Part shown: positions 45,145-55,355 of the stretch, one piece after another
How positions within the stretch are numbered: the first letter of the stretch is position 1
Layout: every line of letters starts with the position of its first letter
Made by a program: the position numbers and the translations under genes
Assembly: GCF_001641265.1 (NCBI RefSeq)
Contig: NW_020167535.1
Location: 558,001-622,000 of the forward strand
Source of the DNA: Pseudogymnoascus destructans
Lineage: Eukaryota; Ascomycota; Leotiomycetes; Thelebolales; Thelebolaceae
Direction of reading: 5' to 3'
Length of the DNA: 64,000 bases
Notes under the pieces: generated by a model
The model's input: the letters and a program-made list of their open reading frames with translations, nothing else
What the model was told of the DNA's origin: nothing
The model's database searches: none

Positions 45145-46843
45145 ATGAAGGGACCAAAGCCCTTGACTATTGTCATAAAACTTGGTGAGTCGACTCATAT
45201 TTGGCCCACAGCCCAATTAACGCTCATTGCTCAGGCACGAGCTCGATTGTTGATGAGCATACTCATGAGCCGCTCCTCTCAACCTTGTCTCTCATTGTTG
45301 AGACCGCTGTGAAGTTACATGAAGATGGACACAGAGTCATCCTCGTCTCCTCGGGCGCCATCGGCGTTGGCTTGAGGCGCATGGACGTGAAGAAAAGACC
45401 AAAGCATTTGCCTCGCATCCAGGTTTTCCAACATCACCCCAGCCTAACATACGGCGTTGCTGACCTTTCTCCAGGCTCTGGCAGCAATTGGGCAATGCAG
45501 ACTTATGGGGCTATGGGACAATCTCTTCGAGCAGCTCCGCACACCCATCGCTCAAATCCTTCTGACCCGCAACGATATTGCCGATGTAAGGCCTAACTAG
45601 CTCCTACGAATATGTACACTGACACGACATCCCAGCGTTCACAATATATCAATGCAGTCAATACGATTAACGAGCTCCTCGATATGGGCGTGATCCCCAT
45701 TGTCAATGAGAACGACACTCTCGCCGTTGCTGAAATTAAGTTTGGTGACAACGACACCCTGTCGGCCATCACGGCCGCCATGGTCCACGCCGACTATCTC
45801 TTTCTCATGACTGACGTCGACTGCCTCTACACCGCGAACCCGCGTACGAATCCTGACGCAAAGGCAATTGAAGTCGTCGACGACATTGACGCCCTCCGAG
45901 CCGATGGTGAGTCACATTGCCTTCTCTCCTCTCCCACCTCCAACTAAACTTTGTAGTCTCCTCCGCCGGCTCCTCCCTAGGAACAGGCGGCATGAGCACC
46001 AAAATCGTTGCCGCCCGCCTCGCCTCCTCCGCTGGTGTCACCACCATCATCGCCTCCTCGGCACACCCGCAATACATCTTCCCCATTGTATCCTATACGC
46101 AATCCCTTGGCCTACCCCGCAACAAATCCCTCACAGCTCTCACAGCCCTCTCCGCCCTCAATACCCCGGCGGTCGCTAGCCCTTCCGGCTCCTCCTCGCC
46201 CTCGCCCTTCGATCCATCCAACCTCCCGCAACGCCCCCCTCACACCCGGTTCTCCCCGTCGCGCCACCCTATCCGCGACCGCAGTTTCTGGCTCCTCCAC
46301 GGTCTTGCCCCTCACGGCACGGTCTACATCGACGCCGGTGCGCACCGCGCGCTAAGCAACAAGGCTGGTCTGCTTCCCGTCGGCATCGTGGACGTCGCTG
46401 GCACGTTCGGTCAGCAGGAGGCAGTCCGCATAGTGGTCGTGGAGCGGATCACGCCTGTGACCCCCGCAAGGAGTGTCGCTGAGGAGACCGAGGCAGCTGT
46501 CGATGGCGCGGCTGCTGCGACTACGTCTGCTGGCGATGGGCTGGCGCACACTTACACGCAGACCCCACCGACTGGGACTCCGCCTACCTCTACCCCGCTC
46601 TCGGCGCCAATCACGGCGCCAATCACGGCGCTACCCATCCATACTCACCGACGCTCAAGCACCCCACCCCCGCCGCTCTGGTGTGGAACGCCACTTGAGG
46701 TTGGACGCGCGCTGGTGAACTACAGTAGCACGGAGATCGCGCGCATTAAGGGACTACATAGCGAAGGCATTGGGGAGGTGCTCGGTTACGCGGACAGTGA
46801 GTATGTAGCACTGAGGGAGAACGTGAGCTTGGCCGTCTTTTAG
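45145..46843 (+). CDS. pro1: Glutamate 5-kinase with C-terminal PUA domain
   Basis: This cytosolic enzyme phosphorylates glutamate with ATP, the first and feedback-controlled step of proline synthesis. Five exons, 45145-45184, 45235-45422, 45475-45585, 45636-45906 and 45957-46843, give 498 aa with consistent phases. Motifs of the amino-acid kinase fold are [46 protein letters not shown] and [22 protein letters not shown] follows. The PUA domain near the end includes [14 protein letters not shown] and a late [17 protein letters not shown] Thr/Pro-rich insert of about 60 residues lies inside the PUA region (about residues 390-450), longer than in yeast. It is head-to-head with Atp23. Confidence 0.96.
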
Positions 46844-47188
46844 ACGGAGATCGGCAAGGCAAGAGAAGATGATGGGGGGTGGATTTTTCCTAGATTTTTC
46901 CTAGATGCGACCAAAAAATTAGATTGGGACTTGGGATGGGGGGAAACTGGAGAGGCATGGTTTTCTGATCAACTCAAAATCAGGGCCTCACGCACAGTGT
47001 AGTCCCTGTCGTTGGAGGCCAAGAATGCTATTCTTTTCGGGCATAATTGGAACGTGAAATCACACATATAGCACCGTGGATCATGTACCTGGCAAATGTC
47101 TAAGCCACCTGCGTCACACCGCCTTAAAATTAATTGCCTGATTTAAGTTTCTACCTAAGGTACGTATCAAGGCTTTAACTTATGTTTT
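46844..47188. other. Intergenic after Pro1, no gene seen
   Basis: 3-prime flank of Pro1 and AT-rich sequence leading into the repeat island. Confidence 0.5.
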
Positions 47189-47238
47189 AAGGGCAAAAGT
47201 TTTATATACCCGGTAAGTTCATAAATAAGTTTTATATA
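47189..47238. repeat. MULE-TIR-like fragment next to the pogo element
   Basis: GGGCAAAAGTTTTATATACC and what follows resemble the TIR of the MULE at 16515 (same GGGCAAAAG start and ATATACCC core), with several changes. It ends at the TA target of the complete pogo element. No transposase or second TIR was found nearby. Confidence 0.45.
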
Positions 47239-49098
47239 ACGTACATGTATAGCGAAAGCGCCAAACAAGCGAAAGCGCCAAAATTATCTACCCTCACGAC
47301 AAACATTGCGATAAATCTACCACAACATTAGAAATCAATTGAAACTACTCGGAGTCCTCTTCCTCAGAGGTGTCTATTACAATCTGACACGTGCGCGCAT
47401 TGTGCCCAGTCTCACCACACTTGCCACAGCGACGGGCACGGGTTTCTTCCCTTGGCTTCCGACCACGGCTTGCCCTTATTTCCTGCTCTACCTGCTGCAC
47501 AACATCCCTCTCATCCTGTAGCTCTTGCGCCCCTTGTTGACTAAGTGATCCTCCTTGCTGTAGTCGTGTTTTCCTAGCTCTCCGGCGCTTGCTTAGTACT
47601 TCATTTGCCTGTCGTAGGTTTTGGTTCTCTCCCTTTAGCAGTGCTAATTGATGCATTATTTGCGATGCACCCTTTGTAAACTGGTCAACAGCTGCATAGA
47701 TTGAGGTTGGAGAGCTATTTTGATGGCGTGAAATCCGAGTTTTAATAAATGTAGACTGTGACATAGCTTCAATTGGGTTGTTTGGTGTCTGAGAAACCCA
47801 AGGTTGAGCAGTACCTGGGCGGGAGCTTGGAGGCGTTGGTGTCCTTAACTTAAGATCAAGTGTAGATATCACTCTCTCAGGGTCAAATGGAAGAAGCCCT
47901 GCCCCTCGGAACCCGCCTCGAATGTTACTTTCCGTCATTGTAGTGTTAAATGCAGCGTGGAAGGCAGGAAAGAAGTCATCCTTTGTAATATGAGAAATAT
48001 GAGCCTGCATCATATCTTCAATTTGCCGACCATAGGCCTGCTTTAACGGGCCGAAACAGCCAACATCAAGTGGCTGGAGTAGATGAGAAGAGTGAGCAGG
48101 CATACAAAGCGTAATAATGTTGTGTTCCTTGCAGTACTCCTCAAACTCATCTGAGTGGTGGCTCTCATGACCATCAAGGACTAACAAGCGATAACCACCA
48201 ACACTCCGGGCCTTTGTATGCTTCTCAAAGTGCTGAATCCAATCCATGCCTCTCTCGTTTGTAGTCCAGCCATTTTCAGTAACAGAAATCACCCAATCGC
48301 TTGAAAATCCACTATTCTCATACCAAGATGTAAGGTGGTTTTTGCCTGCAACAATGATAAATGGTGGTACTGCCCAACCTTGAGAACTAACGCCTTGGAT
48401 TACTGTAACCCATTCCCGATTACCAGGCTGTACCTTCTTTGCTTTTGCCCGCCCGTCTGAGCTTGTTACAACCATAGCAGTTGAGATAACGCCCATCATA
48501 AACCCAGTCTCATCAAAGTTGTAGATATCTGCTTCATCGATACCATATTTCGCAATTGTGTTACGCACAAGCTCAAACCAGCCATTAATAACTTCTGGAT
48601 CTTCGCACTTAGCCCTCTGGTAGTCGTATTTGCGCTGAAAGCATGTCTGGAGCTCTACACGCCGCTTAACAAAGTTTGAAGCCCAACGCGACCCAACGCG
48701 TGACGCGTCGCGTGTTGCAAGTAGTCGACTTGCCATATCTTCAACAACAGACAGCCGAGGAGGAAACCCTTTGGCAGCTAGGTCGAGTATATACTGAACA
48801 AGGACGGACTCCTCTAGGTTAGTTAATTTCCGTGAGTTGGCTTGGATATCGCGTCGTGAAGGTACACCTTCTAGACGACGACCTAGCTTGCGGTGGTCCA
48901 CAGAATAGATCCTAGCAGCAACTCGAAGGCGTAACTTTGGGTCGCTTTGCATAGCCTGGATAGCTAGCACTAATTGGCTTTCATCGTTTTTATGGGGCAT
49001 GTTTTGTTGTTGAGGAATTTAACATTTAGTTGGGGGGTTTGGTCACCGCATCATTTTGGCGCTTTCGCTTGTTTGGCGCTTTCGCTATACATGTACGT
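47239..49098 (-). mobile_element. Complete pogo/Fot1 DNA transposon with perfect TIRs
   Basis: The left TIR (47239-47284) and right TIR (49053-49098) are exact inverse copies over 46 bp. Each TIR holds a duplicated 12-mer AGCGAAAGCGCC, a likely transposase-binding pair. The target duplication is TA on both sides (47237-47238 and 49099-49100). The element is 1,860 bp and contains one intact transposase ORF, so it may be active or recently active. Confidence 0.95.
47345..49000 (-). CDS. Pogo/Fot1 transposase with zinc knuckle, intact (551 aa)
   Basis: The N-terminus is a CENP-B-like helix-turn-helix pair (about residues 10-120). The catalytic core has D163 (IYNFDETGF), D276 (LVLDGHESH) and D312 (QPLDVGCF), with 35 residues between the second and third, matching the DD35D signature of this group. 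A coiled-coil region (about 430-510) follows. The C-terminus carries a CCHC knuckle (CGKCGETGHNARTC). The gene has no intron or frameshift. The start is the ATG at 49000, 53 bp inside the right TIR. Confidence in family is high. Confidence 0.95.
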   Translation of the reverse strand: MPHKNDESQLVLAIQAMQSDPKLRLRVAARIYSVDHRKLGRRLEGVPSRRDIQANSRKLTNLEESVLVQYILDLAAKGFPPRLSVVEDMASRLLATRDASRVGSRWASNFVKRRVELQTCFQRKYDYQRAKCEDPEVINGWFELVRNTIAKYGIDEADIYNFDETGFMMGVISTAMVVTSSDGRAKAKKVQPGNREWVTVIQGVSSQGWAVPPFIIVAGKNHLTSWYENSGFSSDWVISVTENGWTTNERGMDWIQHFEKHTKARSVGGYRLLVLDGHESHHSDEFEEYCKEHNIITLCMPAHSSHLLQPLDVGCFGPLKQAYGRQIEDMMQAHISHITKDDFFPAFHAAFNTTMTESNIRGGFRGAGLLPFDPERVISTLDLKLRTPTPPSSRPGTAQPWVSQTPNNPIEAMSQSTFIKTRISRHQNSSPTSIYAAVDQFTKGASQIMHQLALLKGENQNLRQANEVLSKRRRARKTRLQQGGSLSQQGAQELQDERDVVQQVEQEIRASRGRKPREETRARRCGKCGETGHNARTCQIVIDTSEEEDSE

Positions 49099-49890
49099 TA
49101 ACGTACTTGATAAGTAAGCGGTCCATACAAGTAGGCGGTCCACACCCCACCAAAACCACCACTTTACAGACCACTTTACTAGTCATGTCTCAACCAATTG
49201 ATATCCAATCACTATCTAAAGAAGGGCGAATGGCCCTTGCGGTCAAATCATACAAATCAGGCTATTTTACTAGTATACGGGGCGCAGCGGACACGTACGA
49301 GGTCTCTCATACAACTTTATGGGCGCGTCTCCAAGGACGCGTTCCGCAACGAGAAATACGGTCCGCAAACCTTAAACTTACAGATACAGAGGAATTAACA
49401 CTTGTTAATTGGATCTTATCTATGGATGAGCGAGGCTTACTGGTTCGTACGGCTTCAATTCGAGATATGGCTAACTTATTGCTTCAAAAACGGACCAGTA
49501 CGGACGCGTCTCCTCCGCAACAAGTTGGCGTCCAATGGCCATATAACTTTGTACGACGCCATGACTCTTTACGGGCCTGTTATAATCGCAAATACGATTA
49601 CAAGCATGCCTTATGCGAAGACCCGACTGTTATTCGAGACTGGTTCCAACTCCTACGAAATACGGTTGCAAAATATGGAATCCGGGACATGGATATCTAT
49701 AACTTTGATGAGACGGGCTTTCAAATGGGTGTGATTTCGACCGCAAAAGTCATTACGGCCTCTGATCGTACGGCCTGTAACAGTCCAACCTGGGAACCGC
49801 GAATGGACTACGGCTATTGAGTGTATTAATGCGGACGGTTGGTCGCTTCCTCCGATGATTATACTTAAAGGCAAACTCCATATCTCTACT
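49099..49890 (+). pseudogene. Second pogo family copy, 5-prime part only
   Basis: It begins next to the TA shared with the complete element, with a TIR-like segment carrying two 13-mers AAGTAAGCGGTCC / AAGTAGGCGGTCC (about 49113-49142). The ORF from ATG 49184 (MSQPIDIQSLS) covers the helix-turn-helix and the start of the core (DIYNFDETGF). A one-base shift at about 49765 breaks the frame near RTACNSP, after which QPGNREW-like codons continue in another frame to about 49885. The rest is missing. Confidence 0.8.
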
Positions 49891-50151
49891 GTCATACTTG
49901 TTACGATATCAAGTGCGCCTTGCAGCTCGAGTGGGGGTTCAGGGGTGTGGGGAGCTTTCCGGGGTTGGAGCGAAGTTTTCAGTTGTGGAGTGAATTCTCA
50001 GAACTGGTCTCGCTAAAGAGAATTCACTCCACAATAGCTGTATATAGATCGAGCCACTGCTCGAGTGCTCCTCTTCTCTTTCCTTTCTTCTCTAGATTGA
50101 GTTTAATTCATAATACCCAACTGGCGCCCTATGCCTTGGTGAACCGTGACA
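49891..50151. other. Repeat junction with a hairpin, probably another LTR piece
   Basis: A 17-bp perfect inverted repeat (TTGTGGAGTGAATTCTC and its complement, arms at about 49993-50009 and 50027-50043) encloses a short loop. Further on is ACTGGCGCCCTATGCC, which looks like the primer-binding region that follows an LTR. No gene. LTR copy E starts right after. Confidence 0.45.
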
Positions 50152-51485
50152 ATACTGACATTCGTTGCACTCAGTTTGCTATCAAACTCAAGAGCAAACT
50201 TAGAAATCTCCTCCTCAAACCTACAAGTCACCATACATATCTTGGCTTATCACACCAACAACAGAAGCAATACTACTCAACGATTGCTGCAAACTCTTCT
50301 ACTACATCTGTTTATGCTACATACATCACAGCATATCATTTGGACACTCATTGAACAAGTTATTAAGAAAATCTCCTCCTTAAGGGGGTGGGCCAATACT
50401 ACCACATGGCATATCTCTACCAACTAGAGGCCTAGGAACATGAACGATAGCTCTAGAAGCTTCTACAACCCTCTATGATTCATTACACGTCATCGCTCCT
50501 TAGTTACCCACAAGATTGGTTAAGTTATGACATAATTTATCTATAGGTACTCTGACCTTGGACCTCCTTTTCACTTCCTATAGGCTAGGAACCCAAGAGA
50601 TGGTTCTATGGGATTCTCTTACGTTCACTACATGATTAGCAAGCTAGTTGTGGGTCGCACTTGATTTCTAATACATTTACCAAGCCTGGTTAGTCATGGA
50701 AAGTCATGGAAAATGAGAGAACTACACTCCTTTGGCATAAATAGGATTGCCCTTTCCTTAAGAAAGGGCAAGCAGGCAATACAGTAAATCGACTATCACA
50801 TACTTCCACGTCTTTTACAAGCTTCCAAGCATTCATCTTGTTACTCCTTGTTTCTGAAAAGTCAGTGAGGTGTTAACCTCTGACTTACCCCTGAGTTCCC
50901 AGACTCAACATTTGTTGCAACTTGTCTGAACCACTTCACTACATCACACACCTGATTGCTGCGTTGTGGAATAGTCTAAACTACGACCCTTTGGCTCTGT
51001 TTCCTAAGACAGTGTGTTGTCTTAGTAAAATCACCCCTTCTTTGGGTGGCTAGATTCTCACATCTGGTGCACCCTGTTACGGCTATAGTAACATGATGTC
51101 ATGGTTACAGGGCCAGGGCCTAGTAACGTGACGTGTGAGTCACAGTGGGAAGCGGGGTAGGCTGCCATGTGACGGGGCTAATGGATAGTTGCAGAAACTA
51201 GTGGATATTGGATAGTTGAGCTATCCACAAACTATCCTGAATATCTAGCTATCCGCCAACTATCCAGATTACCCATGAGGCACGACGCCACTATATAAGT
51301 AGATAGTATTTCCTTAGATAGGAGCTTCGTGCTCAACTCAATACAGTATTTGTTATATACTAGTAACGTGTTACTTGAAGCCTTTGTGTCTGATCCCCTG
51401 CCTCCTCTGATAAGTAAACCTTTACGCAAGAGAACCTCTGTGTCTTCTATCATTTAGAAGTCAGCGTTACACAGCCACCATTACA
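50152..51485 (+). mobile_element. Gypsy LTR copy E (subfamily 1) carrying a nested solo LTR
   Basis: Homology starts at ATACTGACATTCG, lacking the first four or five bases of the family end, and ends with CACCATTACA at 51485 once the nested 397-bp element is ignored. The right flank is a pogo relic. The orientation is like copy B. No target duplication was seen. Confidence 0.85.
51075..51471. mobile_element. Solo LTR (397 bp) nested in LTR E
   Basis: It starts TGTTACGGCTATAG and ends GCGTTACA, with TG...CA ends. The 5-prime target copy is CACCC (51070-51074) and the 3-prime copy is CAGCC (51472-51476), one mismatch. The rest of LTR E resumes at ACCATTACA. The size and ends suit a Copia or small Gypsy LTR. 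Confidence 0.8.
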
Positions 51486-51740
51486 TGTGGTTGCCGTTGT
51501 ACGAATCGATGGGCCCAGAGCTTTCCTACGGGGTTCTATCCTCGCGATTTAAGAAGAAGATTAGCCATATCTTCAACACCAGCAAGTCGGAGCGCAAATC
51601 CTCTGAAATCCAGACTGAGTATATACTGAACAATTGTATCCTCTTCTATATCGTTTAATTTGTGACAATTCGATCGAGCTTCAGCACGGTGGGTTCGGCC
51701 AGCCATTCTATCGCGGAGTGTTGATTCGGGCACTTTATAG
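51486..51740 (-). pseudogene. Pogo transposase fragment, N-terminal helix-turn-helix
   Basis: On the minus strand from about 51733: PESTLRDRMAGRTHRAEAR, then DTIVQYILSLDFRGF and DMANLLLKSRG, then, after a frame change, VGKLWAHRFVQRQPH. It ends at the LTR E edge. This is the N-terminal part, whereas the neighbouring fragment at 52050-52472 holds the middle; on this strand the order is reversed, so the two pieces do not come from one collinear copy. Confidence 0.75.
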
Positions 51741-51792
51741 GTAGTGGATTGGTTTAGACAAGTTGTAACAAATGTTGAGTCTGAGAACTCAG
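51741..51792. repeat. Short fragment of the Gypsy LTR family
   Basis: About 50 bases match the LTR segment GTTTAGACAAGTTG followed by GTTGAGTCTGAGAACTCAG, directly before the short LTR at 51793. Confidence 0.7.
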
Positions 51793-52049
51793 TGTAAGGA
51801 TGCCTTCTCGTCTCTCATTCTAGGGAATAGACTCCGGGTAGCCGCGGGGTCACGTGTGATCATTTGGGTGGCCTAACCGAGTCAGAACCGAGTCGGATGG
51901 GTTTCGGATACTTGAGAAAATCGACTGACAGGGTTCCCCATCATCTTTTTTGTATCCTTCGTAGTAGACCTATAGGATAGCATCCGTTTAGCCTCTGACT
52001 CGCACTCTCATATGCTATTACTGTGAGCTGGGTGCCCTGTGTCCTTACA
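51793..52049. mobile_element. Second copy of the short LTR (TGTAAGGA...TCCTTACA), 257 bp
   Basis: The same ends and shared internal blocks (for example GTGAGCTGGGTGCCCTGTG) as the 211-bp copy at 23327-23537, in opposite orientation. Flanks CTCAG and GAACC do not match, unlike the other copy. Confidence 0.8.
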
Positions 52050-52472
52050 GAACCCACTACAGATCGTATGTGAGGTTAAAGCTTCCGTACGGGCCGTAAA
52101 ATAAGCTGGAAAGAAATCAGACTTATCAATATGATTAACTCCGGCCTGCATAAGATCTTCAATTTGTCGCCCGTATGACCGTTTTAGGACCGCAAAACAG
52201 CTTACATCAAGAGGTTGAAGTAAATGCGAGGAATGCGGAGGCATACAGAGAGTAATAATATTATGGTCCTTGCAAAACAAGTCAAATTCGGCTGTAATAT
52301 GACTTCCATGTCCGTCAAGAATAAGAAGTCGATATACTCCTTCCCTACAATCCTTTGTATGTTTTTCGAAGACATCTGTAAGCCAGATAAGGCCTAATTG
52401 GTCCGTAGTCCAGCCGTTATCACTAACCGCAATTTCCCAATTAGACGGTAAAGCGTCTGTATACCAGGTAGA
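52050..52472 (-). pseudogene. Pogo transposase fragment, catalytic-core part
   Basis: The minus strand encodes a LILDGHGSH-like segment, then ITLCMPPHSSHLLQPLDVSC with the third aspartate, and a helix KRSYGRQIEDLMQAG. The start is cut by LTR F and the end by the short LTR. It lacks frame continuity in places. Confidence 0.75.
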
Positions 52473-53408
52473 TGTAATGGTGGGTGCACCAGATGTGAGA
52501 ATTTAGCCACCCAAGGAAGGGGTGATTTTACTAAGACAACACACTGTCTTAGGAAACAGAGCCAAAGGGTCGTAGTTTAGACTATTCCACAACGCAGCAA
52601 TCAGGTGTGTGATGTAGTGAAGTGGTTCAGACAAGTTGCAACAAATGTTGAGTCTGGGAACTCAGGGGTAAGTCAGAGGTTAACACCTCACTGACTTTTC
52701 AGAAACAAGGAGTAACAAGATGAATGCTTGGAAGCTTGTAAAAGACGTGGAAGTATGTGATAGTCGATTTACTGTATTGCCTGCTTGCCCTTTCTTAAGG
52801 AAAGGGCAATCCTATTTATGCCAAAGGAGTGTAGTTCTCTCATTTTCCATGACTTTCCATGACTAACCAGGCTTGGTAAATGTATTAGAAATCAAGTGCG
52901 ACCCACAACTAGCTTGCTAATCATGTAGTGAACGTAAGAGAATCCCATAGAACCATCTCTTGGGTTCCTAGCCTATAGGAAGTGAAAAGGAGGTCCAAGG
53001 TCAGAGTACCTATAGATAAATTATGTCATAACTTAACCAATCTTGTGGGTAACTAAGGAGCGATGACGTGTAATGAATCATAGAGGGTTGTAGAAGCTTC
53101 TAGAGCTATCGTTCATGTTCCTAGGCCTCTAGTTGGTAGAGATATGCCATGTGGTAGTATTGGCCCACCCCCTTAAGGAGGAGATTTTCTTAATAACTTG
53201 TTCAATGAGTGTCCAAATGATATGCTGTGATGTATGTAGCATAAACAGATGTAGTAGAAGAGTTTGCAGCAATCGTTGAGTAGTATTGCTTCTGTTGTTG
53301 GTGTGATAAGCCAAGATATGTATGGTGACTTGTAGGTTTGAGGAGGAGATTTCTAAGTTTGCTCTTGAGTTTGATAGCAAACTGAGTGCAACGAATGTCA
53401 GTATGACA
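52473..53408 (-). mobile_element. Gypsy LTR copy F (subfamily 1)
   Basis: TGTAATGG to TATGACA, 936 bp, nearly the same as copies A and E. Its left side is the minus-strand pogo fragment and its right side is a plus-strand pogo fragment of a different copy; flanking pentamers (GTAGA and GCAAG) are not a target duplication. Confidence 0.9.
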
Positions 53409-54508
53409 GCAAGGCAGTTCAGCCTGGCAATTGGGAATGGGCAACAGCGATTGCTTGTATTAGTAGTGAGGGTTGGAATGTGCCTCCATTTTTAGTAGTG
53501 CAAGGGAAGAATCATCTCACGAATTGGTACACTGAGGCCGACCTCCCAAACGACTGGGTGATTAAGCCAACAATTAATGGATGGACAAATAATGAGACGG
53601 GTCTAGAATGGATCAAACACTTCGATAAACACACTGCTACTCGTGCGAAGGGTCCATATCGAATGCTTGTGTTAGATGGGCACAAGAGTCACGAATCGGC
53701 CGAATTTCAGGAGTATTGTAAGGCTCATAACATTATTACTCTTTGTTTGCCTCCTCACTCGTCCCATCTTACCCAGCCACTTGACGTTGGGTGTTTTAGT
53801 GTGTTGAAAAGGGCATATGGGCGACAAATCGAGACCTTTATTAAGGCTCATATTAACCATATTACTAAGGTCGAGTTCTTCCTTGCCTTCCAAGCAGCGT
53901 TTATAGAGTCAATAACGACCCAAAACGCTCAGGCTGGATTCCGTGGAGCTGGCCTAGTGCCTTTCAACCCTCAAGCTGTTATTTCAAAGCTCGATGTGAA
54001 GTTACGGACTCCATCTCCTGCTTTACCCCTCCCTGCCGACGCCGACCCTTGGGTCTCCCAGACACCTCACAACCCTACCGAGGCCCTCTCACAGACAACT
54101 CTTGTGAAGCAAAGGATTGCCCGTCACCAGGGAAGCTCGCCAACACCTCTTTTTGAGACAGTCTTTGCGTTAGCAAAGGGCACTGAGCGATTAGCTCACC
54201 AGAATACCCTTTTAACAGAGGAGATCCGTACACTTCGAGCAGCAAATGAAGCGCTTAGCAAGCGTCGCAGGGCTAAAAATAACCGTATCCGTGAAGGAGG
54301 TGCACTTACAGTAGAGGATGCATACGATATTTTGTCTCAGCAGGAGGTAGATGAGCAGGTTCGACGCGACTGACGTGCAGAGAGGGGCAATCAGGTTGAG
54401 GGACAACCGTCTGGACGGTGCTGTGGCACTTGCGGAAAGGCTGGCCATAACGCGCGAACTTGTAAAATAGAAGAAGATGTATCTAGCTCTTTAGATTTTA
54501 ATTTGTAA
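53409..54508 (+). pseudogene. Pogo transposase fragment, C-terminal two thirds
   Basis: It starts mid-protein (AVQPGNWEWATAIA) at the LTR edge. D motifs LVLDGHKSH and QPLDVGCF are present, then coiled-coil and a CCHC knuckle CGTCGKAGHNARTC ending at TAA 54506. An in-frame TGA at 54371-54373 stands before the knuckle (CGA to TGA, compatible with RIP). The N-terminal helix-turn-helix is missing. Confidence 0.85.
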
Positions 54509-55355
54509 AAAATTTACTATTTTCTTTAGGGGTAGTATTTATATTTGAAGTTCCGTGCCAAGGAAAAGTGCGCGACTCGGTGATAAACCACGTTAACGAT
54601 ATTTTCACTTTTACGACATTTACATGTGTCACCAATTGTATCGACTTAACGGGAGTTGACTGTATAAGAGTGCGACGACGAAGATGAAAATGGGTTGGTA
54701 CAAAGTTTAGATAGTGAAAATAGCTCTGTTAATTTTATATTGTTCAGGTAGTTATCTATCAATACTACGCTATTACCTCGTTGATTCATAGATATGTATA
54801 TCATATTGATGCATACCCAGACTCGCTTTCGCATACCCAACTCGCTTTCGCCACCTACGAGCGAAGCGAGTAGGTGGACAAACCACCGAGTACTGGCTTA
54901 CGTACGTTACCGTTACCAACTTACATGCCGAATACGTTCTTATCAAGATAAGATAGATAACCCCCTCCGCCCACCGAATCAAGCATCACCTCCTCTTCCA
55001 CACCTCCTCCCGCTTTGCTGTTTACAGCTAGGAGCCAGGGCTCATTTACTGACATGCCTCATGGCAGGGCCAAATGTAATGACGGGAAACTAGGAGGGAA
55101 AATATTGGCACACTCCATCCTCCTCTTCATTCCTCCTCTCCCTCCTCCTCTACTATTCTCCTCCCCTTCCTCTTCGATAGAGTATACTGAAATCGTTGCG
55201 CCGTCGTGAAGCTACTCCCGTGTTTACCTCGTCATCCTTGCCTCAGTGGTGAAGCGCGCTTATAACCAGCTATATACGCCGTATACCCGCCCTTCAGAGG
55301 AGGAAGAGCAAGAGGAGAGCTCCCACCAAACACGCCCACCACCACACCCCTCACC
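54509..55355. other. Intergenic with a pogo-TIR-like segment
   Basis: CTCGCTTTCGC occurs at about 54822-54832 and 54841-54851, and an inverted CGAGCGAAGCGAG follows, a duplicated-box layout like the pogo TIRs. The rest is promoter flank of the nickel permease; a pyrimidine-rich stretch lies at about 55115-55175. Confidence 0.45.

Noticed and set aside
44840..45157. N-terminal extension of Atp23 from 45157
   Set aside because: It overlaps the divergent promoter and has no family similarity.
51061..51485. One long divergent LTR at the end of copy E
   Set aside because: The extra 397 bp has its own TG...CA ends and flanks, so it is a nested element.
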